From NCBI GenBank assembly GCA_016802295.1, contig JAESIW010000020.1:790031-854030 (forward strand): a stretch of DNA of 64,000 bases, written 5' to 3'. The stretch's first letter is position 1. Every line of letters starts with the position of its first letter. The position numbers were made by a program, and so were the translations under genes. Below the pieces are notes generated by a model that was not told the DNA's origin, made no database searches, and saw nothing but the letters and a program-made list of their open reading frames with translations. The DNA comes from Brachionus rotundiformis (Eukaryota; Rotifera; Eurotatoria; Ploima; Brachionidae). Below are positions 45,701 through 56,970 of the stretch, piece after piece.

Positions 45701-46344
45701 GTATAATGGTTTTTTTGTTGCCAGCTTTAAAGACTTGTATGACCAAGTAGTCGTTTAAATTTTGAATTTGACTAAAGAAAATAGTTTAAAAATCTGATAT
45801 CTTTTCAAAATGCTTACAAATTAAAATTATCATTTGATTTTAAATTGTTTATATCTAGATTTTTGGTCTGATAAACCTCTCTTTTAGGGCTTTTTGAATA
45901 TATGTCATTAAATGAGCTGCGTATGGTGCTTTTTTTTCGCATTGAAGACTCTTTTAAGCACAATTAAGTAATTATTAAGTAATTGGTTTTAAAATTTTGA
46001 ATACTTATTTGTATTTCGGACAGTTTGCGTTCCGAATTCGTCTTCCGAACTGCTTCTTCATCAAGAATGTAAATTAAACAAATAACATTATCTATTTTAT
46101 CAGAATTATTTTTGGTCACAATATCCTTTAATTCTATCATAGATAAATCCAACGAGTAAATTAAAGACTTAAAAATCTGAGTTGAATATTTTAATTTTTA
46201 AACTATCTTTAATACTTTATTTGAATATTTTTTGGTACATTCTTCATGTTCTTTATAATTTTTGTTGAACAAATGTCCAATATAATTGCTTACTGATGAC
46301 GATTGTCCATTACTTTGGTTGGCCAAAATGCTCAGCTTATACAT
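39745..46344 (-). CDS. BAIAP3/Munc13-4-type C2-MUN-C2 protein (many exons)
   Basis: This family primes vesicles, especially dense-core or secretory-granule exocytosis, through the MUN domain acting on syntaxin/SNAREs. Exon 1 (46344-46216) starts MYKLSILANQSNG and has the family's N-terminal helix (NYIGHLFNKNYKEHEEC). Further exons (46176-46005, 45950 onwards, down to about 45400) make a diverged C2A region. MUN-like exons follow: about 45370-44720, 43130-42050 and 42003-41728 (for example EWLKDFDAWKLSHYEQNELE and VPERESFKLKLNHYTIWYRE). C2B lies at about 40440-39990 (FIRIDLLPSGFFPQIGVEKR, VVVLKADGASVRLSLW). The last exon (about 39930-39745) has ELMRRRKFDNEAKNFICLRK, the family's C-terminal block. 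I did not resolve every junction. C2B lacks obvious Ca2+ Asp residues. There is no C1 domain, consistent with the Munc13-4/BAIAP3 branch. Two introns hold transposon relics. Confidence 0.65.
40852..41490 (+). mobile_element. RTE/craniate-type LINE reverse-transcriptase remnant in an intron
   Basis: Plus-strand frames read LEDLDFADDLVIIANRKMDM (FADD catalytic box), then VSEFTYFGSLSESM, RLGKAKEAFARPKPVWEKK, KSSLMNGSECWGVSELD and finally KELTEMEMT. This order is that of the RT C-terminal half in elements sold as 'craniofacial development protein 2-like' in databases. Several stops and frameshifts show it is dead. It lies antisense in an intron of the C2-MUN gene, between the C2B and MUN exons. 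An abrupt AT-rich boundary follows near 41490. Confidence 0.8.
43560..44110 (-). pseudogene. DDE_Tnp_4-type transposase relic in an intron
   Basis: On the minus strand an N-terminal block (SMLLQSIDGDWPYSISKSDS, IMFLARLRLGIKKAK, near 43865-43985) precedes LLATTKGHIIACFGPYLADD (43690-43770) and, after a frameshift, KRDILVVDRGFRHFVEFLKE (43580-43645). The last matches the DRGFR box of DDE_Tnp_4 transposases. The pieces are short and shifted. It lies in the roughly 1.6-kb intron of the C2-MUN gene, in the same orientation as that gene. Confidence 0.65.
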
Positions 46345-47596
46345 TACCTATGTAGCTACTGATATTTTAAAAAAGAAATCATTTTTAGTTAAATATTTCA
46401 TTCATATTTAAAATTTACTTTAATAAAAGCTAAATTATGAATTAAAAATAAAAATAAATATCATAGCAATAGACCAAAAAGTGAAAATTTAGCTCATAAG
46501 TTAGTCATGAGATTGAATTTACCTGAGTTTTTTTAGGTGTTTTGAAATTTTGCCTTATTTATTTGGAGTATTTGGGATTATGGGCATATATTAAAATTAA
46601 GTAATCATGTTAGAGTAATTGAATTTGAAAATATTCTATCTATCAATTGATAATTAAGTAATCAAAAATTTTTCATTATTTTTACCAAAATTTAATCATC
46701 TTGTACTCAAATGAAAAAAAAAATATCTTATTTTTTACATTTCTTTCAAACCATTCATTCAAAAAATGTAAAAAAATGTGAAAATATTTTAATTATCTTT
46801 TCGCTAAATTTAAATTACTCATATGTAGTTAACAAAGCAAAAATAAACAAATAAGTCAACGTATATGTTATTGCTAAATTACTTTAAAACTACTTTGTCA
46901 TGAATTCTAAGCTGAAATCGTTTAATCGCAATGATTTTTTAAATTAAAATTGCCAAATCTTATAAAATTTTGGAAAATTTTAACCATTAAAAGTTGAAAT
47001 AATTTGATAAGATTTTTCTAATAGCTTTTTTATCTTTTAAGATTCGACAGTGATATTGCTTAAAAATGTATTTACTTTTTCTATTAATTCGCGTATAAAA
47101 TGTGTAAAAACAAAAATACTGAAAATAGGATTAATTTTAACAAAAAATGACATAATTAATAAATAGTGTCATATTTAATATTTAGTAAATAGTCGCGACT
47201 AATTTAACTTTTTTTACTTTTTTTGTTTAAAATTTAATGCAAATTTTTTATTTTCAATTTTTAATTATCGATTCAATGTCACAAAGCATGCAGGCTGAAA
47301 AGAGGGTTTTCACCGCTCGGATAAGCCTGTGGGAGTAGCTTCCTAAATTATATCTTAAATGAATAAAATAATAAATAGTGTCAGATTTAATTAAAATATG
47401 TTCATTTTTTTATCCACAACAAATTAATTAAAATGAAACAGTTATACTTCAAAATAAAAACAAAATTAAGATAAAAACAGTTTTTTAAGCAATAACCAAA
47501 ATTTTGATTTTCAATTGTCTTTTAGTCCTTGACAATAAGATTTGCTTTTTATCAAATAAACAATTAAAAATGTACCAAATGCAATATGGCGTGTTT
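46345..47596. other. AT-rich intergenic region
   Basis: Upstream side of the C2-MUN gene. I see no gene. A less AT-rich patch at 47285-47340 (AAGCATGCAGGCTGAAAAG) is unassigned. Confidence 0.45.
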
Positions 47597-48762
47597 TATA
47601 CTACTACAGTCTCTCGAAAATTAGAGTGAAATATCAGAACCAAATAAGAGATATAATGGCAATAACTGAGGGTGTGAAACAAGGCGGTGTTTTATCGCCA
47701 TACTTGTTTAACTTTTTTTATAAATGATCTACTAAACGAATGTACTGATCTAAATCTTGGTGCTTCCATAAATGGGGTGAATGTCTCTATTATAGGTTAT
47801 TGTGATGATATTGTAATACAAGCAACTACACCTCGACATTGTCAATTACTTCTGGGCATATGTTCAAAATTTGCTCAAACATGGAAGATAGACTTTAATC
47901 CAGCTAAATCTGCTGCAATTATCTTTCAAAAAGGTAAATCTTTGAGCATAAATAAATTTAACCTGAATGGATTTGAGATACCACAGACTCAAAATGTAGA
48001 ATACTTAGGTCTCCCAATAAGTGATAGTAATTTTATCTGTAATTTTATTGAAGAGAAGTGGAAAAAAGTTGAGAGGAGTTTTTACTCCTTATACGTACTT
48101 GGTTGTAAATCAAAATCGGCATGTCCCAATTTAGTCAGTTTTCTTAATAATCAGTTTTCCCAGTCAATATTTCGATATCATTTAGATTTGGTCTTTATTA
48201 GTGAAAATAAACTAAATGAACTAGACATAAGACAAAATTTACTAATTAAAAGAGCCCTGGGAATTAAGAAATTTTCAAGAATTAGACCCCTGTTAGAAAC
48301 CTTGCACTTAGAGATGGTTGAACAAATTAACATGAGACACAAGGTATTCTTTTTAAAACAATTAAAAAATAGCTCAGTTTGTTGGAATATCTTGACTTTC
48401 CTTCGCGATAACTATAAAAAGTTTGATCAGCAAAATACCTCCTTTTGCAAACAACTAAATAATATGGAGAAAAAAACTCATATTGATGTAATGGACTTTA
48501 GTTTAAAGACTTCTTCTCTAGCAATAATTGATCATTTATATTATCGAAGAAAATCATGGTTTAGTTGATTCAATTAAATTTATTGTGGCGAAAATCAAAT
48601 TAAATATGGAATTAAACTTAGCTTACTTTAAATTTTATGATTTATTAAATGATCTTTTAGAGATAGATTTTTATAAATAATTTTTTTTTTTGTTTCTTTT
48701 AAATTTATAAAAACTTTAATTTGTCCATGGGACTTAGACTCAAACTTAAATAAATAAATATT
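47597..48762 (+). mobile_element. 5'-truncated LINE with a nearly intact RT C-terminal ORF
   Basis: The readable protein begins near 47605 with ITEGVKQGGVLSPYLFNF, the RT block before the catalytic box. A one-base slip in a T run at 47712-47718 separates it from the long frame that ends at 48568 (293 codons). The catalytic box is IIGYCDDIVI, with Cys in place of the usual Ala of YADD. Then come WKIDFNPAKSAAIIF and VEYLGLPIS, typical of LINE thumb regions. A 190-bp 3' UTR ends in an AAATAAATAAATA tail (48748-48762). The long open frame suggests a fairly young insertion. Confidence 0.85.
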
Positions 48763-48825
48763 TTAGAAGAAATACCAAATAAAAAATTGTTAGAGAAATT
48801 ATCGACGAAATCAAAAAGATTCAAA

Positions 48826-49336
48826 ATATATCACGATGAACAAGCTAGTTGAAACCATGACCCCGGAATTAGCCGAACCAGGATCAAGCTTTTGTTGAAG
48901 CATACGAATATGACGCTAAGAGTATTGAAAAGCTATGGTTCATTACAACCAAGCGATTAATAAGTCTAGCAACTAAAGCCAAACAGATTTTTGCAGATGC
49001 TTATAGGTTGGTTTAAGAAAGTTACCCATCATTGTCAATTAGAACAACAGACAAAAACAAAAAATTCCGTCATATTGGAATTGTAATCACTACAAAAGAG
49101 AAACAGGAAGATTATGCACTTCTATTTAAAGTTCTAAACATTACACGATAGGATTCTCAAAAATATTTAACTAATCAAAAGTATCAGAATTTTTGGAATA
49201 TTTTCAAAAACAATTTTGCTCAAATGACAAAAATGGATGGTATGAAGGATAACTTCTGAGTAAACCAAGCACAAGCAACTTACTGGAATCAAAATGTCAA
49301 TGACTTAATAAACATTTTCAAAATAATGAAATAATC
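48826..49336 (+). pseudogene. MULE transposase fragment
   Basis: In one plus-strand frame with a few stops: YDAKSIEKLWFITTKRLISL, ATKAKQIFADAYRLV, TDKNKKFRHIGIVITTKEKQ and EDYALLFKVLN. This is the first half of the MULE catalytic domain (usual pattern: ADATYKL..., FHPI, E-DF-FLF). A weaker match follows to about 49336 (YWNQNVNDLINIFKIMK). It directly follows the LINE. Confidence 0.65.
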
Positions 49337-51302
49337 TGTTAAAATATTAATTTTTTTAAAGATTGACATCTTAAGATTATATAATATATTTATATAATAT
49401 AATATAATTATATAATATATATATATATAAAAAAATGGTACATAATAGTATTATTCCAGCATATATTAATTTTCAATTTATGAAAATTGGAAATTAATTA
49501 AAAATTAATATACTGTAGTTCTAGCCAACATTTATAATTGACAGATGTGCATTTATACAACTTAAGGAGACCATAGTATATGCACATATACTGCACCATA
49601 TTTCATTTTAACATTAAAAAAGTAAAAAAGACAATTTAATGCTTTGATCCAGTTTATTTGCCAAATTTCAGACTTTTTTTATGTTACTTTATTTAATTTA
49701 CTTATAGGATTTAGATCAAAGAAGTCTAATTATATTTTTAAATTTTGAATTTGCTCAATTTTTTAAATCTGTAAAACTCTGCAACATTTTACATACACAA
49801 ACTTGTATATCATACTTAGTCAAAGTAAAAATGGTTCGCTCAACATTTAAATTAGTCATTAGATTTTATCATTAAATATCTTTTTTAAACAAATTTAATT
49901 TGATTTTTTCCAAGTACATTTACTTTGTTGGTCACATAATTTTTCAGTGAATCACTAATAGTGAATCATTATTATCTTTTATTCATAATGGTCACCAAAC
50001 AAGTAGATTAAATTTATTGTCTTTTAAAAAAAGTTATTTTTTGGTAAATGATGTAAAAATTAAGTAAATAAAGTTTTATATTTTATGTCAAATGCCAACA
50101 GATAATGAACTAACATTTTAAATCAGTCAAATATTAATTGAAAATGAATCTTCCAATATTTTTTCTGCTTTCTGTATTTGTATTAAAAAAGTTAACTTTT
50201 TTTATGAAAATTGAAGAAATGTAAATCAAATAATTTTTTAATTTTTGTTTTTCAAAAAAAAAGTGAAAAATAAAAATTTTACAGAAAAAGTGATTTTTTT
50301 TTAATAAATTTTTTCCATTTTTTTTATGTAAATTTCCGTAAATTAAATTTTTACAGTAATTTACGTTGATTGTCGTAAACTTTTTTCATTTACGGAAATT
50401 TACGTACTACTGTATATTATCTGGTTTATTATTTCCGCAAAGCTATAAATTAGAAATGTTTAATTTAATTATTTAAAATAGAAAAAATTGAATCAATTTA
50501 ATTAATCATTTCTTTGATTCCATCAAATTTGATATAACTTAATTAATTTTACCAAGTTGTACTAATCAGAAATCAATCGAAATTTTAGAAGAAAAAATTT
50601 TTAAATTTTGATTAAACAAATTAAATCTAATACTAATAATTTATTTTATCAAAAAGTGAACTAATTTTTGATTAAAAATCTGTGTGGATTATATTTTTTT
50701 GATATTTGGAATTTTTTTACCATTTTTTTAAAAAAATCTATTCAATTATTTATTTGATTAAACTAACTAAACATTCAATTATTGGAAACCAATTTTTTAA
50801 ATTTAAAATTGATTACTAAAAAGCAAATAAATTAAAAATAAAATTTTTATTATTCCTAAATACTTTTATTTATTTTTCATATTTTTAATTTTAATTACTT
50901 TATTCAATCAACAGTTCGGAAGCCGAGCTCAATTGCTTAGAAAAAAGCTTTAAGTTGGCTGTTTCCTCATACAGTTGTAGACACGAAAACAAATTACCTG
51001 CAGTAACATGGTAAGCTCCCGAACCAACTTCATAAAGCTTCTAGCTCATGAATTATGCATATCCCTGAATGTTTGGAGTCTTATAGAACACACTCAAACA
51101 AAGCTCTTGTGACTAAAATATTGACTGAAATAACTCCAAGGATAAATTAATCACTTAAAAAGCCATTTTATAAAAAAAGTTTCTAGCTATTTACATTTAT
51201 ACCTGTAACTAAGGTCTTATTGAGGAAAATTGTGAAATAAGATTTAGCACGATTTCTTTAATATTTTTATTTTCATATTGTTTAATCTACAAAAGTAAGA
51301 AT
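49337..51302. other. AT-rich intergenic region with TA-rich simple repeat
   Basis: It contains a TA-rich simple repeat at about 49375-49430. A patch of inverted TACG words lies at 50325-50420 (TAAATTTCCGTAAATT and its reverse complement), possibly a small decayed MITE. No gene recognised. The last 300 bases include an unassigned patch near 50920-51100. Confidence 0.45.
49375..49432. repeat. TA-rich microsatellite
   Basis: A run dominated by TATA/ATAT words with a pure TA core near 49415-49430. Confidence 0.8.
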
Positions 51303-52262
51303 ATGGAGGGTAAAAGTAGTGATAAGGACAAGCGCTTGGTCATCAATCCAAAGGTGTTTAGGATTAGCCTGACATCGATTAAGGTCCAAAATGATGAAAT
51401 TTCTGTTTGTCGCAATGTAAAAACTTGGATCATTGATAATAATAAATTACCAAATTTGTTTGTTTTAGTATCCAATCGAGCTAACTGAGGAGACTGCCAA
51501 TGTAGTGGACATAAAAAAGCTACTTTCGTCAAAGCACGAATTGCCAAACATGGTCCTTCTAGACTGTAGTTTTGAAGTTATAAGAGACAATAGCTCGACC
51601 AGAGGTAGATAATTGTCCATTTTGAAAGAAAATTAATAAAGAATAAATTAATAAAGGTGAGTTGTACTGGAACCGGCGGTTTAAGTTCTATTTTGTCAAC
51701 CAAGCCGAATGGAATGAATTTGTTTCCAGAGTAAATAATGTTAAACTAAAAAAAGTCAATCATCCTGTTCAAGCAGATACCACACCACGGCCTAAAAGCA
51801 CTTATTTTCCAGTAACTATGCCAAGAACTTTTCGCCGAAGCTTTACCCTTCTCAAGATCAAAAATGACCAAATTTGGACCTATAAGAATGTAAGATTTGA
51901 AGCACGAAAAATTGATAGTTTTAATATGAAAAATTAAAAATTTCCAGCTTCCATTTAATCTAACTGAATACACTGCCAATTTGGAATATATAAAAAAACT
52001 AATGAGCACCGACTATGGCATTGAAAATGCGATTGTTTTGGATCGAAAATACAAAGAAGTATGCGATCATGCCACAACAAGGGGCGAAAAATTTTGGAAT
52101 ACAAATCATGTATTCTATTTTATTAGTAGAAGTGATTGGGAAAATTTTTACACCGAGCCAGAGTGTAAATTTCATCAAATTAAATTCAAAAAAGTTAATC
52201 ACACAACTTATTTTGATAATATGAGACCAACTTATTTCAAGAGTAAAGAAAGCCATTTTTAA
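51303..52262 (+). CDS. Unrecognised protein made of two copies of one ~110-residue domain
   Basis: Proposed exons: 51303-51416, 51469-51604, 51657-51889 and 51948-52262; introns are 52-58 nt. The sum is 798 nt (265 residues) with no stop. The two halves align along their length: SLTSIKVQNDEISVCRN / TLLKIKNDQIWTYKN; LTEETANVVDIKKLLS / LTEYTANLEYIKKLMS; STRGELYWNRRFKFYFV / TTRGEKFWNTNHVFYFI; and KLKKVNHPV / KFKKVNHTT. An intron falls at the same place in both domains (after CRN and YKN), so the gene arose by exon-pair duplication. There is no signal peptide or TM segment, so it is likely cytoplasmic or nuclear. I do not recognise the domain. The mixed alpha/beta pattern, with a conserved W-x4-F-x-F core, could suit a small binding domain, but no function is claimed. 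Confidence 0.75.
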
Positions 52263-55147
52263 TGTTTCTAATTTAGGAGCAAACTTTATCAAGTTAGATA
52301 AATTTTAATAAAATTGGAAAATATGATCTTGTTTTTTTGCTTTTAGATTTATAATTTGGTTTAATTTTTTTTAAATTATTTATTTTTTAATGAGGCAAAA
52401 ATTAACATGTAAACAACTGGCTTGCTAAGCGCCTCAAGCCATATCAAATTTTGTTTATTTAGATTCGGGATTAGAATTAACAGCATAAAAAGATTTTAAA
52501 TAATTAAAAAAAAAGAAACTTAAAACAATTTAATTAAATTAAGGTATGTAGTTTAATTTTTTACTTTGAAAATAAAAAAGCTTACCTTATTTTTAAACAA
52601 AGAACCTGAAAATGTTCAGTTAATGATAAGCTTTATTCATTTATTGTTTAAGCATTTTACCTGCATTTTCAAACCAACTTTTTTCGCTTATTTTTGTTCA
52701 AAATGGATCTCTATTTAAACAATTATTTGAATATTAAAATTGAAATGGTTTAATTAATTTAATTAATTTTGAATAACAATTTAATTTTTTCTAAATAAAT
52801 GTTCTAAACTGATCTTAAAACTTGTCAATTGAGGAAAATTAATTTAATTAACTGATAAACTTTTTGCCAAAATTTTGTACAGGTTTAAATCTTTTAAACC
52901 ATTCGTATCTATTTATTGCCTTGAAGCTGAGAAAATTTATATGATAAAACATTTTCTAATTCATTTTTTTAAGTAGACTAAAAATCTTAATAAAACTCAT
53001 CTTGAGTTAAGAAAATGTTTTTAGTTGTCTATAATCAACATCCGCTAAATAATTTATATTCAAAGCTTAATAATTTTATTATTCAGAAATGTAATTTTTT
53101 TACTCAAATTTAAACAAAATATAGAAAAGATAATACTTGATACATTTTGATAAACAATCGATAAATTCTTATTGTTGATTCGAATAAAACTATTTTCTTC
53201 GATAAAATTTTAAAAAGACTGTAATCTCAAAGATATTTATCTATTTTACAAAAAATGAATAAAAGAATCTTATCAATAGTAAGGAATTAATCGATCATTA
53301 GTTAATAGTCGATCAGAAAAAAAGCTTATCAAAAAAAATAGTTCACGTTTAAAAAAATAACCTACAAGACTAATTTTATAATCAGTCCTTATCTAAAGCC
53401 AAGTTTCCTCGAATGACTCGTCTATTTCAGCTAATTTATAGATGATAATTGAAGCTTGCCTAATCCCTTATCTTTCTTATATTGATAAAGTTTATAATTT
53501 CTTGATGTTTGGGGTCCATGATAAGAAACTTTTTGCCATAAGCTTCTATACTATTCTCAATACATCTATTAATGTGTTTCAATCTGATTATTAAGTTATT
53601 ATAAAATTAATAAAAACCAAGCTGAACTCGAATGTAAATTTTTTCTAAAGCTTTTTTTATTTTAGGACTTGTATCTAATGGTCATGTAATTTCTTAAAAC
53701 AATAAATGTGGAATAGTTCAAAGATAGAGATGAGAAAAAATTAGCAATTTTTTTTTATCATATGACAAGTTTATGATTAATTTCGACTATAGTTAGTAAA
53801 AATGATAAAAAAACATAAATGATCAAAATCTTGATACATTTTTTAAAATTTTTCAAAAATTTTCATTTTTAAATTGAAATGGTTTAGTTGAATAGATAAG
53901 ATTTTGTTTTTAAACTAATTAAGATTAATTGAATGGAATATCAGCACCTGTGATTTTATATAATTTTAATTTTATCTTCCATTTAGGTTTATCACTGTTT
54001 AATTAGACAAAATTTTCAGTGAGGTGTATCGTTCCGATGATAAAGCTTATTTATCATGATGTTTAGGCCAGTTTTGATTTGATACGAAAATAATTAGTCT
54101 GACAATTCGAAGATAAAATATTTCAAGAAAATTTTTAATTAAGAAATGATAATTTAGACAGATTAAATATTAAAGAAAATTTGAATTTTCGAATTTTATT
54201 TAATCTATGAGAAGAATACGAGTCAAAATAAAATAAGCCAAACAGGAAATACTAGTCACTTTTTGGTTCTGATTGCTCGAAGAAAAGTCTTTAGACTTGG
54301 AGATAAACCAATTTTTATTTATCATTTAATTTAAACTTATCCAAGCGCCATTATCGTTTTTATAAAAGAGGAGATAATTGTCAATTGATAATCACTATTT
54401 TTTCATAGTTTTCTTGAGCATTTTCTTATTTGTTAAAACGACAGATATCTTATCTACTTAAAAATTCAAAGCCTAATCTTATCTGCTGGGATTTCTAGTG
54501 TGATTCCTAGATAGAGAACTAACTTTTTTTCAGTTTTTATACTTATCTCAATTTTAAGCAATAAATATTTTTAAAAGATTTTTATTTTTCTCCTAAAATT
54601 TGATTTAAAATTTTGTTTCCATTAAAGTTGATTCATATCTGTATTTAAATTTTTATTTTAATTTATATTTTAATTCAGTTTAAGCTTTATTATCTATCTA
54701 TCTATCGGATTTTTTAATTAACCAATCTATTTAAATTTTAGTTTAAAAAAAATGCCTCTGGTTAAATAGGGAACTAGACAAAAGGTATTTTTTTGCTTGA
54801 TATAATTTTTTTTGCTCGAGTTAAATGCAACTAATTATAAATGAACAAGTGATAATAGAGATATTTCTTATCTATTAGATCTTGCAATCAAAATGGAATT
54901 ATTTTAGCGTTCTAATGATAACAGGAGAGCTAAATATTAAATTAATTGCCATAGCAATCAGAAGATTAGGCTTTAAGGAGAAAAATATAGAGATAATAAA
55001 ATTTAACTCTAAATACGAAAAAATTTAGATATTGATTGAAAAGATAAGGGAAAATAGCAATAGAATTATTTTTTGATAACTTAAATTTATGTTCGATAAG
55101 CTTTCAACTTTTTTTTTTTTTTAAAGAGAATAAATCAGAATTTAGTT
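52263..55147. other. Long AT-rich intergenic region upstream of the FOG gene
   Basis: Nearly 2.9 kb with no coding frame I can support and no clear transposon protein. It has many GATAAG/CTTATC-type words (for example near 53398, 53460, 54050, 54440-54480, 54870 and 55045). These match the WGATAR consensus but are expected to be common in such AT-rich DNA. A regulatory role in front of a GATA-cofactor gene is speculative. Confidence 0.4.
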
Positions 55148-56970
55148 ATGTCAAGAAGAAAACAAGCAAACCCCAAATCGCTTCGGGTCTCTATTGATTC
55201 CATGCAAGCGTATTTTGGTGAAGATGCCAATCTTAGAGAAAATGAGCACAGCGAAAGCGTCTTAAATTCCCAAGAACAATTGGCCACAATTTTTTTGAAA
55301 AACATGACCAATAAGGCTGACTTGAATGAAAATAGGAAATTTTACCAAATTGCCAAATTGACGCTTGACTTTCTGGAAAATGCAAACAAGGAAATCAAAA
55401 AGGAAACTTTGGAGACCGAAGCACACAAGGAGCGATCTCGGTCGACTTCAGAATCATCAGAATACATTGATGTAACAACAGTTCCCGAAGACAAAAAAGC
55501 CATGCCCGAGACCAAAAAAACCCAACGCAGACGAGCAAATGTAAATAGCCAAAGTGAATCCCAAAGTTCAATTGTGGTCAATGGAAAGCGCTATTATCGT
55601 AAGTTAAAAAAAAATAGTTCTAATTAACTTAATATTTTAAAAAATAAATTTAAGCTTTAAAATTTACTTGTGAAAATTGTGGTCTACGCTACAGTGACCA
55701 AAGTACTTTGGATACTCACAAGCTTAATTATTGCACTAAGCGAAATGTTTCCAAAGATTCTTCAAGTGAAGAATCGTCACCAGAGAGCTCACCAATAAGT
55801 TCCAGATCATCAACACCTTTGAACAAAAACCAACCACCTGAGAACGCCTCATCTGTACAACTACTGAAGAGTGTCATGTATCAATGCAACATGTGCACCT
55901 TTCAGTCGGACAAAATTTCGGTCATGAACCGCCATTCTCGAATACATCTGCCTCAAAAGCGAAAACAAATGGAAGAGTCGTCACCAGCTAAGATGGACAT
56001 GGGCGATGAGTCAAGCGACAATCAAAAATCATATTGCCAAGAGTGTGACATACGTTTTTCATCATTAAAAACTTATTTACACCATCGAAATAATTATTGC
56101 CAAAAGTACAAGACGATTGAGTCAGTGGTGCCAGTTCAGGTGGCACCAGGGACCTCGACAGCAAGTGAAACAAAGAAACCTCAAGTTAACACAAATGTCT
56201 CGCCACCACAGCCCATCCGAATGGGCGACTTGGTTTATGTTCCTTTCTATAAAATTAAAGATGAGAGACAAAGCTTGCCTTCTGAGCCAATGGCTGTTAA
56301 AGGACAAAAAGACATGGACGAAGCACCACTGGACCTAAGTATTAAAAAATCTCCTTCCACTGAACCTAAAGGCTTTCAGCCAGTTGTAAAAAATCCCGCT
56401 CTAAATTATCCATTCACTTTGTATCCAAACTTACTAGGCTTGTCTTCCATTATTCCTGGACCCATTACCAAAAATGAAAATTCAATAGAAGCTAACGAAA
56501 GTCGGAAAAGACTGCTGGCTGATTTTAAAAAGCAAAATCCTATTTCAGATATTGAAACAAATACTCTTATTCAGCACTCTCTGGTAAAAAAAACTTTGGT
56601 TGAACAGTATGGAGCCAATTTTGAATTGTTTAGTATAAATGAAGAAAATGACGAGGGAATTGTTGCTAGTTCAAAATCGAATAGTTTGGCTAAAAATTTT
56701 TTCATGTGTACGGCTTGTGGCTATCGCGGAAATACATTCAGAGGGGTCAAGCAACATGGTAAGCTGCATTTGAGCAATGAAAATTTTGCAATCATAAACA
56801 TGACTGAATCAAAGCCATATCTGGTCTATTCCAGCCTTAATGATAGTGACTTGGGCAAGATAATTGGTAAACGCTCAAATGAAGCCGCTGATGATGAAAC
56901 AAAGCATCAGGCAAATTCAAAAAAAGCGCGCTTTTTGGAATACAACCAGCCAAGTACTCGAGACAAATGA
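55148..56970 (+). CDS. ZFPM: Friend-of-GATA (FOG/ZFPM/U-shaped) zinc-finger cofactor, compact
   Basis: FOG proteins bind the N-finger of GATA factors through CCHC zinc fingers and recruit NuRD and CtBP. Exons: 55148-55598 and 55655-56970 (56-nt intron); 588 residues. The N-terminus MSRRKQANPKSLR is the FOG repression (NuRD-binding) motif. Four zinc fingers are visible: ZF1, CCHC, about 155-177 (CENCGLRYSDQ ... HKLNYC); ZF2, C2H2, about 226-249 (CNMCTFQSDK ... HSRIH); ZF3, CCHC, about 276-300 (CQECDIRFSS ... HRNNYC); and ZF4, C2H2, about 500-523 (CTACGYRGNT ... HGKLH). A CtBP site PLDLS lies near residue 374. Vertebrate FOGs have about nine fingers and over 1,000 residues, so this is a reduced form. 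A Ser/Glu-rich linker follows ZF1. Confidence 0.92.

Noticed and set aside
52263..55147. Cluster of GATA-type sites upstream of the FOG gene as an enhancer
   Set aside because: GATA words are common in AT-rich DNA. Without counts against a shuffled background it is not reported as a regulatory feature.
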